Shown piece by piece: positions 1-11,639 of a stretch of 64,000 nucleotides of DNA. The translations under genes were made by a program, and so were the position numbers. Below the pieces are notes generated by a model. The model ran no database searches. It was given only the letters and a program-made list of their open reading frames with translations, and was not told where the DNA came from. The stretch spans positions 991,001 through 1,055,000 of the forward strand of contig JAOTON010002089.1 in NCBI GenBank assembly GCA_034440635.1, in the 5' to 3' direction. The stretch is from Lepas anatifera (Eukaryota > Arthropoda > Thecostraca > Lepadidae). Within the stretch, counting starts at the first letter, position 1. Each line of letters starts with the position of its first letter.

Positions 1-336
1 TATTTTTCATATCTCTTCTTTGATCAATTCCGCATCTTTAAAAAATAAAGTTTGGTCATTTTAGGTCAGGTCATCAGGCCAAGGCAGTTGACTTCATCTA
101 AAAAGATTAGCATTGCATTTATGCAAAAAGTAAAGTAAAGTTAAGAAACTTATAAGTAAGAACACGTTTAACCTAGCAATCGGACACTTAAAAACCATTA
201 TGGGCCTACTGGGTGCTGCAACATATGTTTCGGGTTTTATGACATCGGTGATATACCTAGTTTCATTTACGGGCGACCTCTTCAATGGAAATACATGGTA
301 AAAACTGTAAAATAGCTATATTTTGGCTCATATCGC

Positions 337-900
337 TTAACCCTCGTCCTTCGGGGGGCCGATTCGACGCCCCTCGTTATTTTTTGCGATGACACAAAAA
401 GTTTCGTTTAGCCCAATGCTGCGTGGAAATTGTATAACAAAATTACTTTGACACATCTTGACCAAATCTTAAGTAAATGTCATTTCGGGTCACCGAGTTA
501 TGACGTCATTTCTATGCCCATGTAAGGCAATTTTGGTCCTAAAAATACATCTGAAAAACCGGGCGTTACTCAGCTTCTAGAAGAGCTAGATCAGGTTTCT
601 AGACAGGATTCAAAGGCTCCTGAAAAGGCAATTTAGAATACGCCATCTATTTTGAGGTCAAGTCCATAATGAAGGCACCAAGGGTCGTCCCCAAAGGTCA
701 GCAAAGGTTACCGTTTTAGAAGCTCTTGTTGGCTATACTCATGGACGGGACAAGATGCAGCAATGAATTTGGTATCATAGTGACGAGCCTCACCCAAGGA
801 TTCGGTGGTATGCGACTTCACTTTGACCTTGACCTAAGGTTATGTTAGGTGGTCTAAGGCCAAGGTCACGCGTGACCTTTCAAGGTCATGTCGCATATTG
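337..900. mobile_element. TTAA-type (piggyBac-like) element, one end plus interior remnant
   Basis: TTAA at 337-340 is followed by CCCTCGTCC and a G-run/C-run inverted motif (GGGGGGCC...GCCCC), the terminal layout seen at the better-defined elements of this window. The interior carries half-sites, including a palindrome GGTCACGCGTGACC near 865-878 and CAAGGTCA on both sides of it. I could not find the partner terminus, so the right boundary is arbitrary and the copy is probably truncated. Confidence 0.35.
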
Positions 901-1639
901 TGGAACTCCTTGGGTCACGACAAACACATTGACACCTTGGTTCTGGGTCTATTGATTCCCAAATCATAAGGGATTTTCTAAATGTGTCAAAATTTCACCA
1001 TTTTGTGACCTCACGATGCTACTAGTTAACCTAGGGTAAACATAATTGTACACTGTCGGAGAGTTCAGGCTTTTCCGCTGTAGACAGTTTGTCCAATCAG
1101 CGGGCCGCGTTGCGCCTACGTCACGGATTGTCGCCTCTCCCCGGGAACTAGTTCTAGAGGTTTTACGGGCTGATGGCCTGTGTTTGCGCTGACAAAATAG
1201 TAAGTGCAGGTGGCGCCTAATATTTTTAATGGTATAAAGATTAGTTCCTTTGCTTAGCACAAAAAGAGGCGATTATGGCGCTGATGTTACTTTTTGGAGG
1301 AGAGGTTGAGGTCCTGCTGACAAAACTTGCTGACAGCGAAGGCTCAGGTCTCGGGCAACAGGCTGCGCTTTACCGCGTCTTTCCACCTTTCTTAGTTTTC
1401 AAACGGATGAGGGTCGAATCGATCCCCCGGTAGGTCGAGGGAGCAAAATACCTCCAGTAGGGCAAGGATTAAAATAGCTTCCTGCTCTCGTAATATAAGT
1501 ATATTGGGCCAACCCAAAAGGCCAACTTGACATGTTTGTTCTATGATCTATGTAAGGTCATTTGGGACTATTTAAGACTTTTTCAGACATGGGTTCGCAG
1601 GAAACCCGGACAACTTCGCTGGACAACTTGGCAGGAAAT

Positions 1640-1872
1640 GATAACAGAGATTTCGCTTTGGTACCATTTCGCTTAGCTTGTCATTACGAGTCGATTGGTA
1701 TGCATATCGATTATGTCAGACAAGATAATGTTCTTGACCTGACCTTTGGTTAGGTCATTCTTAGATTTTGACACATCATGTTCATACCATACATAATTTG
1801 ATTCGCCGTAACGAGAGGATTCGCCTACATTATGCCTCTAGCTTAACGCAGTTTTCGACCTCAGTTTGGCTA
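1640..1872 (-). repeat. Inverted fragment of the element family at 1877-2664
   Basis: Read on the minus strand, this stretch resembles the interior of the complete neighbour around 2130-2370: a shared TTCGCCGTAA/GGCGAATC block, a TGCATATCGATT block and the GGTACCATTTCGCTT stretch. It has no recognisable terminus of its own. The complete element lies just to the right at a TTAA. Confidence 0.45.
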
Positions 1873-1876
1873 TTAA

Positions 1877-2664
1877 CCCGCGCCCTGGTGGGCCTCCGAG
1901 CCACCTTTGCCCTGCTAGGTGGGGAGGGGGGGTTGAACGCCTGCCCCCTCGAACTCGGCCCCTTACGCGGGATAGCGCAAAACGCGAAGGCTGGTGGATA
2001 GCTCATAGAAATTCATGAGGAACTATATCAGTCATTGTTTGGCTCTGGTCAATATTGAGGTCATGACAGGTCAAAGAAAGTGACATTTGTGAGTATATTT
2101 TTTCGGCTCTAGCGTCTGAAAGAGTTGAGTTTTAGAACTATTTTCTAGGCACCATTCGTTTCCTCTCATCACGGCGAATCGAATGATGTATAATATGATC
2201 ATACTAGGTCAAAACACAAAAATTACCTGACCTCAGGTCAGGTCAAAGTCACTTTTTTATCTAGCCTAGTCCATATGCATATCAATCGACTTGCAATAGC
2301 AACCCAAGCGCAATGGTATCAAAACAAAAGTTGTACCATCATTTCATGCAAAGTTATTGACCTAATTCTGAAAACTGCTTAAGTAGCCCAGATGATCTCA
2401 CAGCGGTCACAGGTCAAAAATTGCAACACCAACCTGAAAATGGGCCCAGGATACTGCGATTTGGAGAATATGAAGGTATTCTCAGCCGCATCTACACAAA
2501 TACAGCCCAATTTCTGTTTTCCCCATGTATTTCCAATAGAGAGGTCATGATCCGTACTTGACCTTAGGTCATCGATATAGAAAATCCTTTTGGCGGCGCC
2601 GCCGTTTTCGTGCCGCCAAAAACCCGAAGGCAGGTGTTCAAACACTCCCACCCCGGGGCGAGGG
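1877..2664 (+). mobile_element. Non-autonomous TTAA-flanked element (piggyBac-like), 788 bp
   Basis: TTAA at 1873-1876 and 2665-2668 bracket a segment that starts CCCGCGCCCTGG and ends GGGGCGAGGG. TTAA target duplication with CCC/GGG ends is characteristic of piggyBac elements; the assignment is inferred because no transposase is present. The interior holds AGGTCA/TGACCT clusters (around 2230-2255) and a stretch GGCGGCGCCGCC near the right end. Orientation follows the 1-kb copies at 32.9 and 60.1 kb. Confidence 0.65.
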
Positions 2665-3487
2665 TTAAATAAGTGTTCAAAGCTTTGTTAGTCCAAGAAC
2701 AATGTAACACGATAGATAAGCTTTAAATGGTGTTTTTTAACCCACTACCCATTTAAAAGGTAGGCAGGAGTGCCCTTCCGTACCCATGCGACCAAGCTGC
2801 AAATTTTCCAGTTGTAAATTTGGGACATGTATGTTAATATCTTACTTAAAGGTCGCACTACTCCCCGCTCCCTTTATTCTTTGCTTTACACATGAAAACA
2901 AAAGTTATTTACTGAGTATTTCCCCAAGTCTCTCTCGAAAAGAATAGTAGAACTAGTAACATTCGAGAGAAACTTTGGTACTCTAAAGATGTTATTAGTG
3001 GATTAAAGTTTTTCAGGGTTAAATAAGAAACTCATAAAAAACTGGTCAGTCACAGACTATGAGAAAACTAGGCAGCGAGATGAAAAAGAATCACAAAAAG
3101 AAAGTACTTGATAACTTGATTTTTTACCTGAATCCATTTACTATTGATTCCCCTCCTGGGATCGATACTGGTTCCTAAAATGTTCTCTGATAATTTTCTT
3201 TAATGTATATTTCTGCAATGGAACATCATCTAGATTTGGAAAAATCGGACATATTATCTGGTTCCACGCTTTTAGAGCTGAACATGATATTGAAAATGAT
3301 CTGTAGTTCGTTGTTGCTAAAGGAACATGAAAATGTTGTACTAGGCCAGTGTTTGCCTGAAATGCAAACAAAAACAAAAAATAGGTAGCCGTTTGTCTGC
3401 GCGCTAGTTTAAAATGACACCAAAAACTCCTGGTTTACCACGTTTGCAGCTTTTCGAGCTGTGACCTTTGGTGAACAGGAAGCTTAA

Positions 3488-4512
3488 CACACGCCACACT
3501 GGGATCCCTGGCATGACGCACCCCGCTGAGGGGGAGGCGGGGCGTATTTCGCCCCCTCCCTCCGTACCTAATTGCCCAGGAAAGCTAAAGAAAAATTACG
3601 CACGGCGTTCGAAAGGTCCTGATGTAGCGAAGAGAAATTACATGAAGTATTCTTATGTCAGGATAATATTGAGGTCAGCATAGGTCAAAGAATATTCCAT
3701 AGGCTTACAGCAGGGCAGTGCACGTTTCCCCCTCTAGATATTTATTCAGTGGAGTTAGAGCAAATATTTACACAACATTGGATTCCTCTCATCGTGGTGA
3801 ATCGAATAATGCACTCGTATAATATAACCTTAAAAGGTACAACATGTGAAAATGACCTTACATCGAGCTAGGTCAGGGTCACAGGGTGACCTGGTATGGT
3901 CATTTTGCATATCAATTGACTCCCTGTGACAATATAAGCAAAATACAAGCAACATGGGAGCTTTATCTCAATTCAGTGAGAAGTTATTGGCAAAACAATC
4001 GCTGTATGCTTTTGTGACCTGACATGACCTTTGAGGCGTCAGATGGTCCAAAACTCAGCTTTATGGTCAAGATCGTGGTAAGAATACACCGTTTGAACAT
4101 TTTCAGCTTTATCTATCCCGGATTTACCAAAAACGAGCCCTTTCTATTTTTCCCCATAGACTTATAATGGGTGACCAAAATTGACCCCACCTTCGGTCAA
4201 CAATAGCAAAATCCCGAGATAACAGATTTGTAGACCCTAATAGCCTCATCATATTGTGAGAGTTTCAAACTGATCGGTTGCCTGATGCTCCTTAGGCGCC
4301 GCATCAAGCTCGTAATTTTAGGTTTTGAGGTCGGGTCGCTTGACCTTAGATAGCTCCTTGACCTGACATGACCTGCCCTAAAAATTTGGTGAGATGCGTA
4401 GAATTGATTAGGAATAAGGTACTGCAAGTTTCGTTGCTCTGTGTCCCTTTGGTTTTTGCGTTATCCGGGGAAAACCGGGAGGGGCGAATTTCGCCCCCCA
4501 GCGGGGCGCGTG
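3488..4512 (+). mobile_element. Non-autonomous TTAA-flanked element, 1,025 bp
   Basis: TTAA at 3484-3487 and 4513-4516. The ends are CACACGCCACACTGGG and CCCAGCGGGGCGCGTG. Near each end lies a G-run/C-run hairpin with an AATT-type centre (GGGGCGTATTTCGCCCC on the left, GGGGCGAATTTCGCCCC on the right). The interior contains TGACCT/AGGTCA half-sites (3845-3900, 4015-4035, 4345-4378). No transposase coding. The architecture matches the other TTAA elements here but with a different hairpin centre. Confidence 0.65.
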
Positions 4513-4518
4513 TTAAGT

Positions 4519-5266
4519 CACTGGCGGATCCAGGGGAGATGGTATTTGGGCCATACTCCCCAAACGCTCAAACCAGGGGGCCAAACTATTTTTTGATCCG
4601 AGGGGGAACCGTGTGGAGTGCAAATAAAGCAAGAAAGAAGTCATTAGAGATGTTTCGACAAAAGTGTTAGCCAGTTAGTAAGGGCTTTTTATAAGGCTTT
4701 CTGTGCAAAGCACCTTTGCCCGCGTCTTAAGTGTGTGGGAGAATTTTGTGGGAGGGGTGTTTACTTTAATGTCGCAGAACAAAGGTGTAAGGACAAAAGT
4801 GTAAGGATTTTACCCCTTTTTACGTTTTTCATCCCCTAGCACTGCCAGTAAAATTTATGTTATGGGTTGGCTAGAAAAAGCACCCCTAAAGATTTTCACA
4901 AAGTTACACATCTGGGGGCAAGCCAAAGTCGATAAGCAAAAAAGAAGTGTCACATGGTGAGAGTACGCCACAATAGAACTAGACGGAAGGTTTTGGGGTA
5001 AGGTCAAAAGTCAATTATCACAAAAAAATCCTGGGGTTAAGCGTGTGGCAGCAAGCTGATTGTTTTTTGCTTCCAAGGCCCAATGTTTACACTGAAGTTG
5101 ACTGGTTCTCTTTCAAGTTGAGGGTTGAAGCACCAAAACCTTGCTCATCAACTAAAAAGGAGTCTGAGCAAAAAGGAGGTCAACAGCTGGGGGACCTAGA
5201 TTTGCCCCGAGCTGTTCCATTTTGAGGGCGCAAATGCCTTGTTTGCCACCCCTGGATCCACCACTG
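4519..5266 (+). mobile_element. hAT-like non-autonomous element, composite
   Basis: Left end CACTGGCGGATCCAGGGG and right end CCCCTGGATCCACCACTG form an inverted pair like the GGCGGATC hAT ends elsewhere in the window. The part from about 4910 onward resembles the MITEs at 28.4 and 34.8 kb (shared AAAGTCGATAAGCAAAAAA-type block). No clean 8-bp duplication is visible, so this may be a chimera or an old copy. It begins three bases after the TTAA that ends the preceding element. Confidence 0.5.
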
Positions 5267-5876
5267 GGGCGAGTTAAGCAGGAGAGCGGGAGAGGGACCA
5301 CAATTTAGAGGGAGGAGGAGGAACGGTGCCCCTCGATGCTCTCTCCCTCTTTGCCGCCTATGATTAAATAACTAAACATTTATTGGAAATTAAGTAGTAC
5401 ACAATTCACTGAAACTATGAGTTTGAATGCAAAATGCAGCCTGAATGTAGATCAGATAACTTTATGGAAGGTACTTGGCCAAAGGATCCGAGCCCGTATG
5501 GCTGTTTGCCAAGTTAGCTATATTCATAAATAAGATACAGCTCTAACATTAGTTCGCTTCGAAAGATATGTATTGACATTTCCTTCAGACAACAACTACA
5601 AAGAAATTTGATGAAATTAGCTTTTTGTGTGGGTGCGAGTTGATGTTACTGCTCGATACAATTTTATATTAAAAAATGATAGCAGCTTCACAAATGTCTA
5701 CACACATCACAATAAACAAAGAAAAACAAAATGAAAACGTATATAGGTAGTGTGACGTTAATAATTTTTAGGGCTTAACAACGCACCAACCGCCAGGGTC
5801 ATATGGCGTCGGCATCTCTCTCCCTGTTGGAGGTTTTTTTCGGGAGCCAGCTTGCTCCTTGTTCAGGGAAGGGTAG
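5267..5876. other. Unassigned intergenic or intronic DNA
   Basis: AT-rich DNA of mixed composition with no recognised repeat and no coding potential I trust. If the exon at 5883-5984 is real, this is the start of its downstream intron. Confidence 0.4.
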
Positions 5877-5882
5877 TCTTAC

Positions 5883-5984
5883 GTTCAGTCCCAGGTTTCC
5901 ACCGTCGAAGTCGGCCTCGGGCTGTTCGTTCTCCCCCTCTTCGCCGGTCTTGGGCTTCTGTCTGCAGTCGTCTTCACAGTGGAC
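5883..5984 (-). CDS. Candidate internal exon (34 codons, phase 0) of an unidentified cellular gene
   Basis: On the minus strand a segment begins after a TTCCAG acceptor (AG at 5985-5986) and ends at AAC followed by GTAAGA (5877-5882), a consensus donor. It is exactly 102 bp, open in phase 0, with mostly C/G-ending codons. The peptide runs from VHCEDDC to GGNLGLN: acidic and polar, two Cys near the start (VHCEDDC), rich in Glu, Gly and Asn, probably disordered. I recognise no family. It shares strand and phase with candidate exons at 13868-13984 and 23391-23474 and could be a downstream exon of that gene; the linkage is inference. The acceptor tract is contiguous with the 23-bp minisatellite. 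An alternative is a chance open segment, but paired consensus splice sites around biased codons make that less likely. Confidence 0.55.
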
Positions 5985-5988
5985 CTGG

Positions 5989-6660
5989 AACCCGACAGAA
6001 CACAGGTTAGGAACCCGACAGCACACAGGTTAGGAGCCCGACAGAACACGGGTTAGGAACCCAGACAGAACACGGGTTAGGAACCCAAAAGAACACGGGT
6101 TAGGAAGCCGACAGAACACGGGTTAGGAACCAGACAGTACGGGTTAGGAACCCGACAGAACACGGGTTAGGGACCCAACAGAACACGGGTTAGGAACCAG
6201 ACAGTACGGATTAGGAACCTGACAGAACACGGGTTAGGAACCCAACAGAACACGGGTTAGGAACCCAACAGAACACGGGTTAGGAACCCGACAGAACACA
6301 GGTTAGGAGGCAGACAGAGGACAGGTTAGGAACCCGACAGAACACGGGTTAGGAACCCGATTGAACAAGGGTTAGGAACCCGACAGTACGGGTTAGGAAC
6401 CCGACATAACACAGGTTAGGAACCCAACAGAACACGGGTTAGGAACCCAACAGAACACGGGTTAGGAACCCGACAGAGCACGGGTTAGGAACCCGACAGA
6501 ACACGGGTTAGGAACCCGACGCGGGTTGGAACCCGACATAACCGGGTTGGAACCCACGAACACGGGTTGAGGCAGACAGAGGACGGGTTAGGAACCGAAG
6601 AACACGGGTTAGGAACCAGACAGAGCAAGAGTTAGGAACCAGATATAATACGGGCTAGGA
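5989..6660. repeat. Minisatellite, ~23-bp unit, roughly 28-29 copies
   Basis: Tandem units close to GAACCCGACAGAACACGGGTTAG (23 bp, given in two parts: GAACCCGACAGA and ACACGGGTTAG). Units vary by short deletions (for example near 6140 and 6385) and decay toward 6520-6660. On the minus strand each unit reads ...CCTAACCCGTGTTCTGTCGGG, holding a CTAAC branch-point-like motif and a partly pyrimidine-rich run; the last unit merges into the acceptor of the exon at 5883-5984. The GGTTAG core resembles telomeric repeats only superficially. Confidence 0.9.
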
Positions 6661-7600
6661 ATAAGAAAGAATAGGAGTTAGCTTTGATTTTTTGTTCTGG
6701 AGGACGAATGGTGCTACACGAATACTTATATATTTTTTCCGGTGCACGGATGGAAGAGTTGAATCGATTCCGAAGTATGTTTAATTTTCTTTGTTTTGCC
6801 GTTTTTACTAGGAGTGGACAGCGCACTTAATTGCATATAAATCTGATTTAACAAAAACATGCCTACTTACTATTGTAAACTTATGATTTTCAATGGAGAC
6901 GCATACATTATTTTTGGAGAGATGGGAGCATGATACATACATTGCTTACATTCCACTACATACATACACTGGAGTTAGGTTACAGTCGAGTACAGAAACG
7001 TTATTACTTTGTGAGTATCAGATAGTTTGCTGATGTGATAGAAAAGGCGTGAAATGTTAAGCTCACAGTATGCTAGACACATAGCTTGACAAGAGTGAAT
7101 TAAGTCTCCTTTTAAGTTTGCAGCTATTAAGACATTAATCGGACATCTTTTCAGCATTAGAATCATTCGTGTTTGCGGGCTTAAACGACCTTCAATTGCA
7201 ACTACTTTGCTCGTTGAAGAAAACCAGATCAAAATGTATGAATATTAGAAAGTGGACGTTTGTAAATGGTGGCTTGCAAGTCATTGCGGAAACAAGAGAT
7301 CCACCAAAGTAAATTAACAAGCCATTGCTCTGCTTTGCTGCATCAAACTCTGCTTACACTGGTCAACAAAATTTAACTTTGTCGTGGATCCAATATAAAA
7401 TAGTCCGTTTCTAAGGTAATTTGTGGCACTGAACACGAATCTGACAGCAGAAATGCCGTATCAGGTCAGAATTTTGAGATCCAGTATGTCAGTGTGTCGC
7501 CTTTGTGCAGCCTGCTTGGCATCAGTGACATTGACAGTGCAAAACCCAAGAGGTCTAGGAAAATGAACGTTTAGGTGTTTGTGGAGGCTAGGTATTCACC
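6661..7600. other. Unassigned DNA
   Basis: AT-rich, no recognised repeat ends and no convincing exon on either strand. Several short open frames are present but lack coding character or splice context. Confidence 0.4.
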
Positions 7601-7604
7601 TTAA

Positions 7605-8498
7605 CACCCGCACTGGGAGGGGTCTGACACTAACGCGCACTGGAGGGGGTAGGGCCTGGTAGGCCCCTAAGATCTCGGAAACTAAGAAGTGTAGAAGAAT
7701 GCTATGTGGCAGGTGGGTGGGGGCTATGGTGATCTACATCATGACCAATTTTAATGACCTAGGTCAATATTTTCAGGTCGAACGAGGTCATAAAGGTCAG
7801 ATATTGGCCATGCTGGGGACCGATTGGTAAATGCCGTGATTATTCGGAAAATGGCAAGAATAAGCTAAAACAGACCAGGCTCATATAGAGTAGGTCTCAA
7901 GAGCCTTCCCTACAATTTTGGGGTCAAGGTCATTCAGGTCATTGACCTTTAAAGTCACAATATGGTATACTACTTATAATGTACACTTTGACTAACAGTA
8001 TAGAAACTGTTTGGCAGGAAATAAGGATTGACCTTCCCAATGACCTTTGACCTAGAACTTTGACCTTGAAATTTGTATTGGGGTACCTTATCGATGACGT
8101 CATAGCATATATACGGCAGACTGGGTAACGCCATTTGACCGGAAGCACTGTGGTCAGTGACCTTGAAAGTGCATATATGACCTTGACCTGTGACCTTTGA
8201 CCTTTACCTTCATTTGGGTGACCTTGACATACAATCCCGGCTATATGGCGTTATGACTTCATCACTCGGTCTCCAATGCAAGCTAACTGGTCCGACCGCG
8301 CGATTACGGCGATCTCAAATGCAGGTCTGACTTTGAAAGCCTATAAGTAAAAAATTTCGTTCGATTTTCAAAAGTCTTCACCAATCGACGCGCTATTAAA
8401 TGTTGTTAAATGTGGCAAAGTATCGTGTTTCGCTACAAGTGGTTCTTCGGCCACCTTGGAAAACAGGTGGGGGTCTCGAGGCCCCTCCAGTGTGCGTG
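7605..8498 (+). mobile_element. Non-autonomous TTAA-flanked element with dense nuclear-receptor half-sites, 894 bp
   Basis: TTAA at 7601-7604 and 8499-8502. The ends are CACCCGCACTGGGAGGGG and CCCCTCCAGTGTGCGTG. Subterminal hairpins have GGGCCTGGTAGGCCC-like (left) and GGGTCTCGAGGCCC-like (right) centres. The interior is strikingly rich in TGACCT: a DR1-type TGACCTTTGACCT at 8041-8053 and a run of four half-sites across 8178-8205. No transposase. Partial relatives lie at 8503-9070, 24698-26046 and 26750-26940. Confidence 0.65.
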
Positions 8499-8502
8499 TT
8501 AA

Positions 8503-9070
8503 ACCCGATTTTCATGGACCTAGGTCAATATATTCAAGGTGAAACGAGACGATACAGGTTAAATTCTTCTGTGCTGGGTAGCCATTGGGAAATACCATGG
8601 TTATGCGATGAGAAGCCGGATATGGAGAGAAAGTGGCCTGAGGTAACAGAGGAAAGGTCTGAGGCAATGTTCTCTGAAACTTTTAGGCCAAGGTCGTTCA
8701 GGTCATTGACCTTTGACGTCAAAATATTACGTTTTGCCTATAACGTGTATTGCAACTAGCACTATGGCAACCGTCGGGCGGAAAATAAGGTTTGACCTTG
8801 ACCCATGACCTTTCTTGAACCTGCGACGTTGAGCTCAAGATTGAGTGACCAAGCGTATGACGTCATAACATGATATACGTCATATTAGGCGGCATCATCC
8901 GACCAAAGGTACTAGGGTCAATGACCTTGAAATGGTGGTATGACCTTGACCTGTGACCTTACTTAGACTGGACCTTCAAGGGAGGTGACTCTGACATAAA
9001 ATCCTCATCATATAATGTTGCGACGTCACCTTCGGTCGATAATACCGGCGAGCTTGTGCGACCGAGCGCA
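8503..9070 (+). repeat. Truncated second copy of the 7605-8498 family
   Basis: Begins abruptly at the block GACCTAGGTCAATAT, which in the complete neighbour lies about 155 bp inside the left end, then follows the same order of motifs (GACGTCATA, TGACCTTGACC, and the sequence before the neighbour's right end). It lacks both hairpin termini. Its start coincides with the junction of the inverted duplication at about 25,668, so that point recurs as a breakpoint. Confidence 0.55.
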
Positions 9071-11618
9071 AACCTTGTTCCATGTACAATGTTCTGCACT
9101 TGAATGCGAGGTAGTCTTCCGTTGCAATAAATTCACATGTATATTGATAAGCTGCATTGTCTGGGTGCAAATAATCCGGATTCTCGACATCCTTGATTTT
9201 ATTTTCCACAAAGACTGGCTGATGACAGTGTGTGGAAAGTGTGGGCTATACACCGGTATGCTCTGGAGAAGAAACCAGTCCGATGGCACAAAACGGTTAC
9301 TAAATTTGACGTCAGCGGTATCGAAATAGGCAGAAACGGTTTTCACGTGCCGGATCCATTTTGGCTGTTGCCAGTGTTAGTCAAGATCATGGGTCTGTGA
9401 TTATGGAAACTAAAACATTCTGCTACCGAAAGCACACACATTTCCGAGACTGCAGTTAGTGGACGCTGGTTCCGTGGCGGACTTAGAATCGCCGTCTGAC
9501 CAGAACTGTGCCGACGCACTGCAGTGCACAGCCCTGATCGCCCTCGATACGGTATTCGTTCTGGCCTGCGCCGCTGATGCAACCCACCGCTTGACTGATC
9601 GTAATAAGGCCAATAAAAAAACAAACTAAAATAAATAGTGGACGCTGGGCGCTGCCGGCTGTCCGGGCTTGACTGACCGAGGCTGGCATGGCCGCGGGGC
9701 AAATTAGATCCACTGCTGGCGGGCGGTACTGCTGCAGCCCAGGCTCTCCATTACGGAATGAGAGGGGGCGCGGCAGGCTGGAATACGGCCAAACACGAGG
9801 ATCGATACCGCCAGCGGGGACGCCGGGGTGCAAACAATGATGCACCGTTCCGAAGACAACATGACATCTAGAATGTTGTTCCCAGTTGATTTCATCTTAG
9901 CTGACTGCGAAGAAGGAGCCAACAAGAATGTGGCCGTGTGGTTGGAGCCTGCGGGTTGGTTTCATAAGTGGATTACGCGAGTTGGTTCACGGTGGGTGTC
10001 AAGTCGTGTGCACACGTCATCTCATACCAGGACAGTTGCAGTCTCATACAATCTTCAGGGGAGTGGTCTCTGCTGTTGAGAGCGTTCAATATTGGGTCTT
10101 GAGTGAGCACCCAGCACTATACACTATACCAGGCAGTGTAAAAAACTGAAACTTACCTGGATTTGGACGGGTGTCACTTTACCAAGTAAACATGCGAAAT
10201 TACATCTTCGAGAGTATCCTTTCGACTATTTGAAAGGTGAGCGCGTCAGGCACCAGAGGCCCTTTTCCTCCTTAGATTCCCAGTAGAAATTTCCGAGAAA
10301 AAGTACTGGTATGGCACTACAAGGAGAAACACTGCCCTATAGCACCACTTCGGCATCTATCTACAAGGCTTTTCAAGGACTATAACTAACTATAACAGAG
10401 CTAAAACAGTGACTGAAATATGGCGCTCCCTTTAATGTCGTGGTTGTTGGCAGAGTTTCTTGACAGTTTCCTATCATTTTACTCGAATCAAGTCACTAGC
10501 ACTGTGTGACAAGAAAAGGTTACAACCATGTTCCTGCATTCAACGACATAACGACGGCCATAATAAGGACCAGCGAGCTCCAACAAATCACCTGCAGGTC
10601 TCTAAACCGATGGAAAGCCAGCCCTGTTGGTTTCTGGTATTTGCCACATAGCCGGTCAGCTAGCAAATTGAAGGTGGAAAGAAACCGAACGAAACCAGAG
10701 AAAATAAACATGGCACCTTTAAGAGATTTGAGCCGATATTTCGGCATTGTAGATCATCAGAACAAACGCCGAATTTTAGTTTCATGTGTTTTGAAAACTC
10801 ACTGTCACCGGACTACCACCCATTTCCTGAGCGGATATCACCCTTTCCGGCGCGTCCCCTGCCTTTGCCCCGCGGCGGTGCACGGGACCGGCCGCACACA
10901 GAGCGGGGCTGAAGGGCCTGCTGCTGTCAGAATCCACTCCCCCCCGCTTCTTCTCAGAGGGTGAGCTATGGGACGAACACAGAGGGACACCGCGGGTTTC
11001 CGGCGTGCTCGGCAAGGGCTCTATATCTGTTTGAAACCAAATGAAAGTGGGTCACGTTTATTTTACTTGTAGCTACATTGTGTGTTATGGTGCAGGACTA
11101 TTCTACCTCTCGCTTTTATCAGGATGATGACAGATGACGGATTTTTTAATATGCCTGGGGGTACCCAAGTTGGAATCAACGTCGATCACTACCACATTAA
11201 AGAGCGATAGTGTGATACAAAGGGTGTTTTAACATTCAGAACTTTTAAACTGTGTGAAACTATTCTAAAGTCCATAAAAAACACGATAGCCTAAAAATAT
11301 CACATCTGAAGAGCGGGATAGATTTGTCATGCAGCGTGTGTGTGTGATTGATGCCAGAGGTAGCCTGGATCAGATGCGGCGTTGTTATATAGTATACGTT
11401 TCCCGCCGTGTTTGCAGGCGTTACAGGTGTACTCTGGCATACAAAAGGTTCATGGGCGTCGAAAGCAGAGAAGACGGACGGACAGGGAACCCATGTATCC
11501 ACCAACTAATGAACCAGAGCAGGATGCTCTCTGAAAATTTAGGCACTCGAATGGTTGTTCTGGCTTCGTTTCCCGCTCATAAAAAAACCTCACACAAATG
11601 TTTTGAAATCATTCAGAA
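9071..11618. other. Unassigned DNA with GC-rich patches
   Basis: No transposon ends recognised. GC- and CpG-rich patches lie near 9460-9580, 9650-9850 and 10840-10990. A minus-strand segment at 9501-9594 has weak splice-like borders but does not keep the phase-0 pattern of the other candidate exons, so I do not annotate it. If the minus-strand gene model is right, this is intron. Confidence 0.35.
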
Positions 11619-11639
11619 GTGAACTGCCTTGACTGCGCT

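Noticed and set aside
964..1260. Minus-strand terminal exon candidate following TTTTGTCAG
   Set aside because: Open and with a fair acceptor, but composition is not convincingly coding and no link to the other exons can be shown.
5989..6660. Telomere-like array (GGTTAG motifs)
   Set aside because: The GGTTAG core recurs once per 23-bp unit, not as a 5-6 bp tandem, so it is a minisatellite.
9501..9594. Possible minus-strand exon between a GATCAG acceptor and GTCAGA donor
   Set aside because: The open frame needs phase 2 at the acceptor, unlike the phase-0 pattern of the other candidate exons; an overlapping frame looks equally good and the donor is weak.
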